Translations under genes and position numbers: made by a program
Source: Sulfurisoma sp.
Lineage (GTDB): Bacteria > Pseudomonadota > Gammaproteobacteria > Burkholderiales > Rhodocyclaceae
Reading direction: 5' to 3'
Length of the DNA stretch: 64,000 bases
Assembly: GCA_030691075.1 (NCBI GenBank)
Contig: JAUYFI010000136.1
Span: 52,701 to 116,700, forward strand
Shown here: positions 51,239-59,156 of the stretch, in pieces
Position numbering within the stretch: the first letter of the stretch is position 1
How the letters are laid out: each line of letters starts with the position of its first letter
Notes under the pieces: model-generated
Database searches by the model: none
What the model was told of the DNA's origin: nothing
Seen by the model: the letters and a program-made list of their open reading frames with translations, nothing else

Positions 51239-51600
51239 AGGCAGCCCTTGAAGAATTTCTTTTCGCCGCTCGTTTCCAGCACGTCGAGCTTGGTCGGCGC
51301 GATCACGCCCGCCTTGATCTCGCCGCTCAGGCGGACTTTTTTCGCGTACGACTTGTCCACGTCGGCCACGCTGACCGCCTTGCCCTCGCCCCACTGGAAG
51401 GCCAGCTTCTCGCCGTTCTCCAGCAGCAGCACGGTTTTGTCGACATGACGCAGCGGGCAGTCGGCCACCTGCAGGCTCGCCGCGCACGGCTCGCCGATCA
51501 GCCAGCCCTCCCATTCGCCGGCCAGGGCCGCGGGCGCCAGGAAGAGCCAGGCCGTCATGGCCAGCGCGAGACGCAGCGAACTCGTCGAGCGGAGTTTCAT
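51235..51600 (-). CDS. secreted hypothetical protein, 121 residues
   Basis: A small exported protein (signal SLRLALAMTAWLFLAPAALAG). The mature part, EWEGWLIGEPCAASLQVADCPLRHV, then FQWGEGKAVSV and KKFFKGCL, has three cysteines and resembles small OB-like exported domains, but no family is recognised. It is co-translated with the TlpA gene. Its ATG is joined to the conserved leader of repeat cassette C. Confidence 0.7.
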   Translation of the reverse strand: MKLRSTSSLRLALAMTAWLFLAPAALAGEWEGWLIGEPCAASLQVADCPLRHVDKTVLLLENGEKLAFQWGEGKAVSVADVDKSYAKKVRLSGEIKAGVIAPTKLDVLETSGEKKFFKGCL

Positions 51601-51782
51601 GTCAGTTACCCCATGGCGCCGCGCGCACCCGCGACGCTACCCGATCGGGACAGTGGGGCGTTCTGCGCAGCGAAGTAAAGGATGAGGCGGCGGCCGCAGG
51701 CCGGGGCCAAGGGACATGAGCGGAGCAGAATGCCCCGCCGTCCCGATCACGCGCCAGCCTCAACACTGGGGTAGGTTTCATC
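51601..51782 (-). repeat. structured intergenic cassette C
   Basis: A 182-base gap. On the minus strand it begins GATGAAACC after the upstream stop and ends TGGGGTAACTGAC before the ATG. The hairpin 51643-51748 has 24-base arms with compensating differences from A and B, the same core GCGAAGTAAAG and GACATGAGC, and an inner CGGCC-GCA-GGCCG hairpin. Confidence 0.85.
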
Positions 51783-52229
51783 CTAGCCTCCGCCGGCCTT
51801 GATCGATGCCTTCAACGCCTCGAAATCCTTCTTCACTTCCATCAGGCGGCCCTGCTGCTCCTGCTTGGGCGCGCCCTCGATCTCCAGCACGTCGGCGACC
51901 GCCTGGTAACCCACCATGCCGTTGAAGTCGCCGCCGTCCACCGCCAGCAGTTGCCCGCCGTAATAGACGGCCGGCGCCTTGGCGCCAGGGCCGGCGTAGG
52001 TCACCGGGACGACGACGATCGGCACCTTGTAGATGTTGGAAAGTTCGGCGGCAATCTGCAGGTTGTTGTTGCAGCGAACCCCCGGCGGGTCGCGCGAGAC
52101 GAGCGTCAGCACCTTCTGGCCGTTGAGGGCGGTCGGGCCGGGCGCCTGGGCCAGCGCCGCGCCGGATACGGTACCGAGGCTTGCCAGCACAAGGCACGAC
52201 AGCAGTATGTTGCGCGATGCGTTCATCAT
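51783..52229 (-). CDS. secreted hypothetical protein, thioredoxin-like by appearance
   Basis: A 148-residue exported protein with a signal peptide (ILLSCLVLASLGTVSGAALAQ) and a strong ribosome site CAGGAGGTAAC before a double ATG. The mature part (GQKVLTLVSRDPPGVRCNNNLQIAAELSNIYKVPIVVVPVTY...APAVYYGGQLL) alternates strand and helix like a thioredoxin fold with a single cysteine. It ends in a helical MEVKKDFEALKASIKAG. Function unknown; it sits between TauE and cassette C in the sulfur locus. Confidence 0.72.
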   Translation of the reverse strand: MMNASRNILLSCLVLASLGTVSGAALAQAPGPTALNGQKVLTLVSRDPPGVRCNNNLQIAAELSNIYKVPIVVVPVTYAGPGAKAPAVYYGGQLLAVDGGDFNGMVGYQAVADVLEIEGAPKQEQQGRLMEVKKDFEALKASIKAGGG

Positions 52230-52255
52230 GTTACCTCCTGGGTCGGGTGGCGGAA

Positions 52256-53032
52256 TCAACCGCCGGGAAAAACGCTCTTCAGCAAAATATAACTCGCCAC
52301 GACGACCAGAAACCAGGCGAAGCCGCGTTTGAGCAACTCGCCCGGCAGACGACGCGCGATTCGGGTGCCGACCAGGCTGCTGACCACGGTGACGGCGGTA
52401 AAGGAACCCATCAAGGCATAGTCGATCGGTACCGCGCTCATGTAGCCGGCGAAGCCGGCGTAGGACTTGGCGGCGACAATGGCCAGGGAGGTGCCGATGG
52501 CCTGACGAATCGGGATGCCGGAGAGCAACACCAGCGACGGCACGATCAGAAAGCCACCGCCGACGCCGACCAGGCCGGTCAGCACGCCGACGACAATCCC
52601 GTGGCCGGCGATATGCGCCATGCGACGACCGACGACGGGTTCGTCCGGCGCCAGTTCCGCCACGGCCGGTCCGCCGCCGCCCTTCTTCACCAGCATCTTC
52701 CACGCCGCCGAGTACATCACCAGGGCGAACAGCACCAGTTGAACGGTGACGGGCGTCAGCACACCGAGCCGCGCGCCCGCATAGGTGCCGCCGACGCCGA
52801 ATAGACCGAACACGGCGGAGACGCGCAAATTGACATTGCCATGGCGCCAGTTGTCGATGGCCGAAATGGTGGCCGTGACGGCGATGATGCCGAGACTCAT
52901 GGCGATGGCCTGCTTGGCATCCAGGTTCACCAGGTAGAGCAGCGCCGGCACGGCGACGATGGAGCCGCCGCTGCCGAAGATGCCGAGCACGAGCCCCGTG
53001 GCAATGCCTGAAATCAGGGCCAGCAGCGTCAC
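52256..53032 (-). CDS. TauE/SafE family sulfite/anion exporter
   Basis: A 258-residue membrane protein of the TauE/SafE (DUF81) family with about eight helices. Two internal repeats are visible: LGIFGSGGSIVAVPALLYLVNLDAKQAIAMSLG and LVGVGGGFLIVPSLVLLSGIPIRQAIGTSLAIV. Members export sulfite, sulfoacetate or sulfur-containing anions. It starts at GTG 53032. With DsrE and the rhodaneses it marks the region as sulfur-related. Confidence 0.9.
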   Translation of the reverse strand: MTLLALISGIATGLVLGIFGSGGSIVAVPALLYLVNLDAKQAIAMSLGIIAVTATISAIDNWRHGNVNLRVSAVFGLFGVGGTYAGARLGVLTPVTVQLVLFALVMYSAAWKMLVKKGGGGPAVAELAPDEPVVGRRMAHIAGHGIVVGVLTGLVGVGGGFLIVPSLVLLSGIPIRQAIGTSLAIVAAKSYAGFAGYMSAVPIDYALMGSFTAVTVVSSLVGTRIARRLPGELLKRGFAWFLVVVASYILLKSVFPGG

Positions 53033-53050
53033 GACGCCCCGCCTCCCCTG

Positions 53051-53407
53051 TTAAAAGACCAGAACCTTGTCCGCCCACAGCGTCCATTCGGTGATTTCGT
53101 CGAGCGTGCTGCGCAAGGCGCCCTCGACGAGATCTTTGTCACCCATGCCGCGGGCATCCATGCAGGTGCCGCAGACGCCGATCTCGCCGCCGCCGCGTAT
53201 CACCATGCCCAGCATGTCGCCGATGTTGTAAAAGCCCGCCGGCACTTTCTGCCCGGCCTTGGCGCAGGCGGCGGCGTCGCCCATCAAAAACATCCGGATT
53301 TCCACCTGGCCGTCGCCCTTCTTCAGGATGTTGCGAGCCAGCCGCAGGGCGTTGTAGCTGCGCTCGGTGCCGTAGGGCGGATCGTTGAGGATGAACAGGG
53401 TTTTCAT
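53051..53407 (-). CDS. DsrE/F-like family protein
   Basis: A 118-residue cytoplasmic DsrE-fold protein (MKTLFILNDPPYGTERSYNALRLARNIL). The cysteines in GGGEIGVCGTCMDARG sit where DsrE proteins carry the sulfur-binding cysteine. DsrE-type proteins relay persulfide sulfur between rhodaneses and acceptor enzymes. It is the first gene of the minus-strand sulfur operon, immediately downstream of a palindromic operator, and divergent from the ArsR-rhodanese gene. Confidence 0.9.
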   Translation of the reverse strand: MKTLFILNDPPYGTERSYNALRLARNILKKGDGQVEIRMFLMGDAAACAKAGQKVPAGFYNIGDMLGMVIRGGGEIGVCGTCMDARGMGDKDLVEGALRSTLDEITEWTLWADKVLVF

Positions 53408-53426
53408 GGCGGCCTCCCGTGGTTGT

Positions 53427-53448
53427 CAATCTAATGATTGTTAGATTG
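53427..53448. promoter_or_regulatory. inverted repeat between DsrE and ArsR-rhodanese genes, probable ArsR operator
   Basis: Perfect arms CAATCTAA and TTAGATTG with a 6-base spacer in the 130-base divergent gap, plus related CAATC/GATTG half sites near 53508-53531. This is the expected place and form for an ArsR-family repressor site controlling both directions. Confidence 0.72.
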
Positions 53449-53537
53449 ATTAAAGCAGACGGGCGGTCTGCCGTCAAGGCTGTTGTCGTCATCAAGGCTG
53501 TTTGACAATCATTCGGCCGGCGGCTAGATTGATCGCC

Positions 53538-54182
53538 ATGAACAAGACGCGCCAGATCAAGGATCTGCTTTACGAGCAGGTCGCTCGCATCGGCAAGGCC
53601 GCTTCCAGCCCCAAGCGGCTGGAACTGATCGAGTTGCTGTGCCAGGGCGAGAAGACGGTGGAGATGCTGGCGCGCGCGGCGGCCATCAGCATGAAGCTGG
53701 CCAGCGCCCACCTGCGCGAGCTGCGCGGCGCCAATCTGGTCGAGACCGAGCGGCGCGGCAAGAACATTCATTACCGTCTGGCCGACAAAGCGGTCGCCGA
53801 TTTCTGGGTTGTCATCCGCAGCCTCGCCGAGGACCGCCTGGTCGAGCTGCAACTGGCGTTGCAGAAGATCGCCGCCGCGCCCAACGACCTGGTGCCGAGC
53901 GACCGCGAGACGCTGATGAAGGCGGCGCGGCGCGGCGATGTCGTGGTGCTCGACGTGCGGCCGGTCGAGGAATACCTGACCACCCATCTGCCCTTCGCCC
54001 GCTCGATCCCGATGGACGAACTGCGCCAGCGACTCGCCGAGTTGCCGAAGGACCGGCCGGTGGTGGCCTATTGCCGTGGACCTTTCTGCCTGATGGCGAA
54101 AGACGCCGTCGACCTGCTGCGCAAGGAAGGCTACTCGGCCGCGCACCTGCGCGACGGCGTGGCGGAATGGGGGATGATCTAG
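53538..54182 (+). CDS. ArsR-family regulator fused to a rhodanese domain
   Basis: A 214-residue fusion. Residues ~1-95 are a winged-helix ArsR domain (RLELIELLCQGEKTVEMLARAAAISMKLASAHLRELRGANLVETERRGKNIHYRL). Residues ~110-214 are a rhodanese domain with VVLDVRPVEEYLTTHLPFARSIPMDEL and the active loop AYCRGPFCLMAKDA. No metal-binding CxC is in the ArsR part. The domain pair suggests a regulator that senses sulfane sulfur through its own persulfide cysteine. The ATG at 53538 is preferred to the upstream ORF start. Confidence 0.9.
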   Translation: MNKTRQIKDLLYEQVARIGKAASSPKRLELIELLCQGEKTVEMLARAAAISMKLASAHLRELRGANLVETERRGKNIHYRLADKAVADFWVVIRSLAEDRLVELQLALQKIAAAPNDLVPSDRETLMKAARRGDVVVLDVRPVEEYLTTHLPFARSIPMDELRQRLAELPKDRPVVAYCRGPFCLMAKDAVDLLRKEGYSAAHLRDGVAEWGMI

Positions 54183-54195
54183 CAGCCTCCCCCGG

Positions 54196-54213
54196 CCCCT
54201 CCTCGCGGAGGGG
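54196..54213. other. GC-rich hairpin in the gap after the ArsR-rhodanese gene
   Basis: CCCCTCC-TCGC-GGAGGGG, with no T-run. It could be a weak terminator or a small REP-like sequence. The remaining ~120 bases before the methyltransferase show nothing else. Confidence 0.45.
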
Positions 54214-54340
54214 GGCTCGCAAAGGCGGTAGTGAACTTCCGTGATTGCACGGATAATTGCACAACGCCCCTGACTTCACCTTCACCAAAGACCCCCGGAA
54301 AGCAAGGTTGCGCTTGATCACAGACCCGGGATGGCAATTC

Positions 54341-55495
54341 ATGAACAAGACACACGATATCACCACCCTCGGCCAAGTCTTCACGCCCGCGCCCATCGTC
54401 GAGCGCATGCTGTCCCTGCGCCGAAACCGCGGCCGTGTGCTCGACCCGGCGGCCGGCAACGGCGCCTTCTGCTCTCGTGTTCCCGGCTGCGTGGCCGTGG
54501 AGCTGGATGCGGCGCACTGCCCGGCGGACGCGCACAACATCGATTTCTTCGCCTGGCCGGCGGAGGACCGCTTCGATACCGTCATCGGCAACCCGCCCTA
54601 CGTCCGTGCGCGCGACATCCTGCCGGCGACGCGCATCCGGCTGGCCTCGCAGCTGCTCGACGGCCACGCCAATCTCTACCTGCACTTCATCGAGAAGTGC
54701 GTGCGCCATCTCAACCCCGGCGGCGAGCTGATCTTCATCACCCCGCGCGACTTCCTCAAGGCCACCGGCGCGGCGCGGCTCAACACCTGGCTGTTCGAGC
54801 AGGGCACCATCACCGATTTCGAGGATCTCGGCGACGCGAAGATCTTCGCCGGGGCGGCGCCCAACTGCGCCATCTGGCGCTTCGAGAAGGGCGACATGGC
54901 GCATCGTTTGCGCGACGGCCGCCGCATGGTGCAGGCTGGCGGGCAACTGCTGCTGACGCGCGGAATCTACAGCGTGCCGCTGGCCAGCGTGTTTGCCGTC
55001 AAGGTCGGCGCGGTGTCGGGCGCCGACGAGATATTTACCTCGGCCTCCCTGGGCAACGCCGATTTCGTCTGCTCGAAAACGGCGCAGACCGGGCAGACGC
55101 GGCGCATGATTTTCGATGCACCGCTGCGGTATCTCGAGCAGTTCAAGGAGCGGCTGCTGGGGCGGCGGGTGACGAAGTTCAACGAGTCGAACTGGTGGCG
55201 GTGGGGGCGGCGGCACCACGTCTCGGAGGCGCCGCGCGTTTATGTCAATCACAAGACCCGCAACGCCCGGCCCTTTTTCATCCACCCCTGCAACAACTAC
55301 GATGGCTCCGTCCTCGCCCTGTTTCCGCACCGGCGCGACGTCGACGTGGCGACGCTCGCGGCGCTGCTGAACGAGGTCGACTGGCATGAACTCGGCTTCG
55401 TCTGCGACGGCCGCTTCCTGTTTACCCAGCGCAGCCTCGAGCAGACGCTGCTGCCCGAGGACTTTGCGCAATTCGAAGTACGTGGGTTGATATAA
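54341..55495 (+). CDS. orphan DNA adenine methyltransferase (type II/Eco57I-like)
   Basis: A 384-residue N6-adenine methyltransferase-type protein. The SAM motif is VLDPAAGNGAFCSRV near residue 30 and the catalytic motif IV is VIGNPPYVRARD near residue 85. After residue ~170 the sequence (RMIFDAPLRYLEQFKERLLG, WWRWGRRHHVSEAPRVYVNHKTRN) matches the target-recognition part of single-chain type II modification methylases. No restriction gene is adjacent. The ATG at 54341 is chosen over a TTG at 54257. It could be a housekeeping regulator of methylation or a relic of a restriction system. Confidence 0.82.
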   Translation: MNKTHDITTLGQVFTPAPIVERMLSLRRNRGRVLDPAAGNGAFCSRVPGCVAVELDAAHCPADAHNIDFFAWPAEDRFDTVIGNPPYVRARDILPATRIRLASQLLDGHANLYLHFIEKCVRHLNPGGELIFITPRDFLKATGAARLNTWLFEQGTITDFEDLGDAKIFAGAAPNCAIWRFEKGDMAHRLRDGRRMVQAGGQLLLTRGIYSVPLASVFAVKVGAVSGADEIFTSASLGNADFVCSKTAQTGQTRRMIFDAPLRYLEQFKERLLGRRVTKFNESNWWRWGRRHHVSEAPRVYVNHKTRNARPFFIHPCNNYDGSVLALFPHRRDVDVATLAALLNEVDWHELGFVCDGRFLFTQRSLEQTLLPEDFAQFEVRGLI

Positions 55496-55504
55496 CATCG
55501 CATC

Positions 55505-56809
55505 ATGGTTCCCCATCTCACCACCGCGCTGAGCGGCCCGCTGCTGGCGCTGGAAAGGCGCTTCCTCGAATCCGAGACGGCCATCGAGCAATGGCTGCGC
55601 GGCCAATGGCTCGATCACGCGCCGCCGTTCCATGCCTCGGTCGATCTGCGCAACGCCGGCTACAAGCTGGCACCGGTCGATACCAATCTTTTCCCCGGCG
55701 GCTTCAATAATCTCAATGTCGCCTTCCTGCCGCTGTGCGTGCAGGCGGCGATGACGGCGATCGAAAAGGTCTGCCCCGAGGCGCGCCGCTTCCTGCTGAT
55801 TCCCGAGAACCACACGCGCAACCAGTTCTACCTGATGAACGTGGCGCGCCTGGCGCTGATTCTGCGCCACGCCGGCATCGACGTGCGCATCGGCTCGCTG
55901 CTGCCGGAGATCACTCAGCCGACCACGCTCGACCTGCCGGACGGCCAGACGCTGACGCTGGAACCGGTGAAGCGCATCGGCCCGGCGGGCCGGCGGCTGG
56001 GGCTGGAAGGCTTCGACCCCTGCTCGATCCTGCTCAACAACGACCTCTCGGCCGGCGTGCCGGAGATTCTCCAGGGCCTGGAGGAGCAGTTCGTCATTCC
56101 GCCGCTGCACGCGGGCTGGCACGCGCGGCGCAAGTCGCGGCATTTCCGCGCCTACCAGTCGGTGGCCAACGACTTCGCCCGCGAGATCGGCATCGACCCC
56201 TGGCTGATCAACCCCGAGTACGAGGTCTGCGGCAAGATCGACTTCCACGAGCGTTCCGGCGAGGACTGCCTCGCCGCCAACGTCGATGCGCTGCTCTACC
56301 GCATTCGCGCCAGGTACAGGGAATACGGCATCGAGCGCGAGCCCTTCGTCATCGTCAAGGCCGACGCCGGCACCTATGGCATGGGCATCATGACGGTGAA
56401 GGACGCCAGCGAGGTCAGGGACCTCTCTCGCCGCCAGCGCAACAAGATGGCGGTGATCAAGGAAGGCCGGCAGGTGACCGAGGTCATCATCCAGGAGGGC
56501 GTGCCGACGGTCGAGACCGTGGACGAGGGTACGGCCGAGCCGGTGGTGTACATGATCGACCGCTATGTCGTCGGCGGCTTCTATCGCGTCAATACGCAGC
56601 GCGGCATCGACGAGAACCTCAACGCGCCGGGCATGACCTTCAAGCCGCTCGACTTCGAGACCGGCTGCACCCTGCCCGATGCCCACCTCGCGCCCGATGC
56701 CGCGCCCAACCGCTTCTATGCCTACGGCGTGGTGGCGCGCCTCGCCCTGCTGGCCGCCGCCATCGAGCTCGAGGAAACCGCCATCACGGGAGCGACGGCA
56801 ACGCCATGA
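55505..56809 (+). CDS. gshA: glutamate-cysteine ligase (proteobacterial GshA type)
   Basis: A 434-residue protein matching the glutamate-cysteine ligase family found in betaproteobacteria next to glutathione genes, unlike E. coli GshA. Conserved parts are HASVDLRNAGYKLAPVDTNLFPGGFNNL, IPENHTRNQFYL, NNDLSAGVPEIL, FVIVKADAGTYGMGIMTV and VVYMIDRYVVGGFYRVNT. It joins glutamate and cysteine, the first step of glutathione synthesis. gshB is not in the window. It overlaps maiA by four bases. Confidence 0.88.
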   Translation: MVPHLTTALSGPLLALERRFLESETAIEQWLRGQWLDHAPPFHASVDLRNAGYKLAPVDTNLFPGGFNNLNVAFLPLCVQAAMTAIEKVCPEARRFLLIPENHTRNQFYLMNVARLALILRHAGIDVRIGSLLPEITQPTTLDLPDGQTLTLEPVKRIGPAGRRLGLEGFDPCSILLNNDLSAGVPEILQGLEEQFVIPPLHAGWHARRKSRHFRAYQSVANDFAREIGIDPWLINPEYEVCGKIDFHERSGEDCLAANVDALLYRIRARYREYGIEREPFVIVKADAGTYGMGIMTVKDASEVRDLSRRQRNKMAVIKEGRQVTEVIIQEGVPTVETVDEGTAEPVVYMIDRYVVGGFYRVNTQRGIDENLNAPGMTFKPLDFETGCTLPDAHLAPDAAPNRFYAYGVVARLALLAAAIELEETAITGATATP

Positions 56810-57450
56810 AACTCCATACCTTCTTCCGCTCCACCGCCGCCTGGCGCGTGCGCATCGCCGCCAACCTCAAGAACATTCCGTTCGATTACGCCTACGTCCA
56901 TCTGTTCAAGGACGGCGGTCAGCACAACCAGCCGGCCTACCGCGCGCTCAACCCGACGGCCGGCGTGCCGAGCCTCGAGGTCGACGGCGATGTGCTGACG
57001 CAGTCGCTGGCGATTCTCGAATACCTCGACGAGCGCTACCCCGAGCCGCCGCTTTTGCCGCGGGATCCCCTGGCCCGCGCCCATGCGCGCGAGATCGCGT
57101 TGCACGTGGTCGCCGACCTGCATCCGCTCAACACGCCGCGCGTCATGAAGCGCCTGACCGCGCAGTTCGGCGCCAGCGAGGAGGCGAAGAACGAGTGGGT
57201 GCGTATCGGCATCCGCGAGGGATTCGCCGGCATCGAGGCGCTGCTGCTGCGTTTGCACAGCAACGGCCGCCATTGCCTCGGCGACGCGGTGACCCTGGCC
57301 GATGTCTGCCTCGTGCCGCAGGTTTTCAACGCCCACCGCTTCGGCGTCGATCTTGCCCCCTATCCGCTGATCGCCGGCATCGAGCGCCACTGCCTGACCC
57401 TGCCGGCGTTCGCGGCGGCGGCGCCGGCCGCGCAGGCCGATGCCGAGTAG
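56806..57450 (+). CDS. maiA: maleylacetoacetate isomerase / zeta-class glutathione S-transferase
   Basis: A 214-residue zeta-class GST. The N-terminal FFRSTAAWRVRIAANLKNI contains the SSxSxRVR-type catalytic serine motif, and ALNPTAGVPSLEVDGDVLTQSLAILEYLDE binds glutathione. The C-terminal HCLGDAVTLADVCLVPQVFNAHRF is typical. It isomerises maleylacetoacetate or maleylpyruvate in aromatic breakdown. Co-translation with gshA fits its need for glutathione. Confidence 0.88.
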   Translation: MKLHTFFRSTAAWRVRIAANLKNIPFDYAYVHLFKDGGQHNQPAYRALNPTAGVPSLEVDGDVLTQSLAILEYLDERYPEPPLLPRDPLARAHAREIALHVVADLHPLNTPRVMKRLTAQFGASEEAKNEWVRIGIREGFAGIEALLLRLHSNGRHCLGDAVTLADVCLVPQVFNAHRFGVDLAPYPLIAGIERHCLTLPAFAAAAPAAQADAE

Positions 57451-58456
57451 GCTCGCCGCCGCCTTCGCCGTTCTCCTGCTACTGGCCGGCTGCGGCCGCG
57501 AGTCGCTGCACAGCCAGGAATCCTTCGTCTTCGGCACTCGCGTCGAGGTGCTGGTCTGGGGCGGGGACGAGGCGCGGGCGCGGGCGGCGACCGCCGAGGT
57601 GCTGCGCGAGTTCGACCGCCTGCACCGCGCCTACCATGCCTGGCAGCCCTCGGAACTCACCGCGCTCAATGACGCCATCGCCGCCGGCCGGCCGCACGAG
57701 GTCTCGGCGGAGCTGGCGGCGCTGATCATCGAGGCGCAGGCGATGGCAAAGCAGGGCGAATACCTGTTCGATCCCGGCATCGGCGCGCTGGTGAAGCTCT
57801 GGGGTTTTCACGACGACACCTTCAAGCCGCAACTGCCCGATGCCGAAAAACTCGCGGCGCTGAAGAAAGTCAGGCCGTCGATTGCCAGGTTGACGCTGCA
57901 AGACCGCCGTGTCGCCAGCGCCGACTTTTTCGTGGCGCTGGATTTCGGCGGCTATTTGAAGGGCGTGGCGCTCGACCGCGCCAGCGCGATCATTAAAGCC
58001 ACGGGCATAAACAACGCCCTCATCAACATCGGCGGCAACGTCATGGCGCTGGGCAGCAAGGGCGGCACGCCGTGGCGCGTCGGCATCCAGCATCCGCGCG
58101 CATCCACGCCGCTGGCAACGCTCGACCTGAAGGACGGCGAAGCCATCGGCACCTCGGGCGATTACCAGCGCTATTTCGAGCTGGACGGCCGGCGCTACAG
58201 CCATGTGCTCGACCCGCGCACGGCGGAACCGGCCGTGGGCACCCAGGCGCTGACGGTGCTGATCGCGCCGCGCGAGCAAGCCGGACTGTGGTCGGACGTG
58301 GCGAGCAAGCCGCTGTTCGTCGCCGGCGACGACTGGCGACGGCTGGCGGGAAAGTTCGGCATCACCCAGGTGCTGCGCGTCGATGCCGCCGGCCGCATCG
58401 AGATCACCGAGGCGCTGCGGCCGCGGCTGAAGTTCGAGGGAGGCGTTCCGCCATGA
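57440..58456 (+). CDS. apbE: FAD:protein FMN transferase (ApbE) lipoprotein
   Basis: A 338-residue ApbE. Signal and lipobox LLLLAGC anchor it to a membrane. ALDFGGYLKGVALDRA, INIGGNVMALG, GTSGDYQRYFELDGRRYSHVLDPRTAEPA are the FAD-binding and transfer motifs. It covalently attaches FMN to threonines of RnfG/NqrC-type proteins and related redox carriers. It overlaps maiA by 11 bases. Motif copy 10 encodes VASADFF. The NusG-II and Gx genes that usually neighbour apbE lie 45 kb away. Confidence 0.92.
   Translation: MPSRLAAAFAVLLLLAGCGRESLHSQESFVFGTRVEVLVWGGDEARARAATAEVLREFDRLHRAYHAWQPSELTALNDAIAAGRPHEVSAELAALIIEAQAMAKQGEYLFDPGIGALVKLWGFHDDTFKPQLPDAEKLAALKKVRPSIARLTLQDRRVASADFFVALDFGGYLKGVALDRASAIIKATGINNALINIGGNVMALGSKGGTPWRVGIQHPRASTPLATLDLKDGEAIGTSGDYQRYFELDGRRYSHVLDPRTAEPAVGTQALTVLIAPREQAGLWSDVASKPLFVAGDDWRRLAGKFGITQVLRVDAAGRIEITEALRPRLKFEGGVPP
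57907..57930 (+). repeat. dispersed motif, copy 10
   Basis: Exact core GCCAGCGCCGACTTTTT preceded by CCGTGTC; sense to apbE, encoding VASADFF. Confidence 0.9.
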
Positions 58457-58488
58457 CCTGGACCGCTTTCCGTTAGAATCGGCCCATC

Positions 58489-58878
58489 ATGATCGGCCTG
58501 TTTCTCCTCACCCACAGCACCTACGGCGAGTCGCTGATCCAGTGCGCCTGCCACGTGCTCAACAAGCGGCCGCCGCAGATCGCGCAACTCGGCCTCACCG
58601 CCCAGGACGACCCGCTCGACGCGCTGCCGCTGGCGAAGCAGTTGCTTGCCTGCGTCGATACCGGCGAGGGCGTGCTGATCCTCACCGATGTATACGGCGC
58701 GACGCCGGCCAACCTGGCCCTGAAGCTTCTCGAGCCGGGCCGCGTCGAGGCGCTGGCCGGCGTCAACCTGCCCATGCTGCTGCGGGCGCTGACCTACCGC
58801 GAGAAGGACATCGCGACGCTGATCGCCAAGTCCATCGCCGGCGGCCGCGACGGCGTGCTCAACATGCTCGGTCACTGA
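58489..58878 (+). CDS. PTS EIIA component, mannose (ManX/fructose) type
   Basis: A 129-residue EIIA of the mannose family. MIGLFLLTHSTYGESLIQC contains the phosphorylatable histidine near residue 9; GEGVLILTDVYGATPANLALKLL follows. With HPr and EI directly downstream but no IIB, IIC or IID genes, this is a regulatory rather than sugar-importing PTS, as known in Rhodocyclales and other betaproteobacteria. Targets are unknown; rapZ is in the same window. Confidence 0.92.
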   Translation: MIGLFLLTHSTYGESLIQCACHVLNKRPPQIAQLGLTAQDDPLDALPLAKQLLACVDTGEGVLILTDVYGATPANLALKLLEPGRVEALAGVNLPMLLRALTYREKDIATLIAKSIAGGRDGVLNMLGH

Positions 58879-58886
58879 AGGCCGCC

Positions 58887-59156
58887 ATGCCGCGCATCGA
58901 AGTCGAAATCGTCAACAAGCTCGGGCTGCACGCCCGCGCCTCCGCCCGCCTCACCCAGCTCGCCGGCACCTTTCCCTGCGAGGTGTGGATGGAGAAGGGC
59001 AGCCGCCGCATCAATGCCAAGAGCATCATGGGGGTGATGATGCTCGCCGCCGGCAGGGGTACGAAGATCATCGTCGATACCGAGGGTGAGCTGGCCGAGG
59101 AAGCGATGACCGCCCTGACCCGGCTCATCACCGACAAGTTCGGGGAAGACGAGTGA
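58887..59156 (+). CDS. ptsH: phosphocarrier protein HPr
   Basis: An 89-residue HPr. VNKLGLHARASARLTQLAGTF contains the catalytic histidine of the LGLHARA motif, and INAKSIMGVMMLAAGRGTKI contains the regulatory serine region. It accepts phosphate from EI and passes it to EIIA. Starts 8 bases after the EIIA stop and overlaps the EI start by four. Confidence 0.95.
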   Translation: MPRIEVEIVNKLGLHARASARLTQLAGTFPCEVWMEKGSRRINAKSIMGVMMLAAGRGTKIIVDTEGELAEEAMTALTRLITDKFGEDE

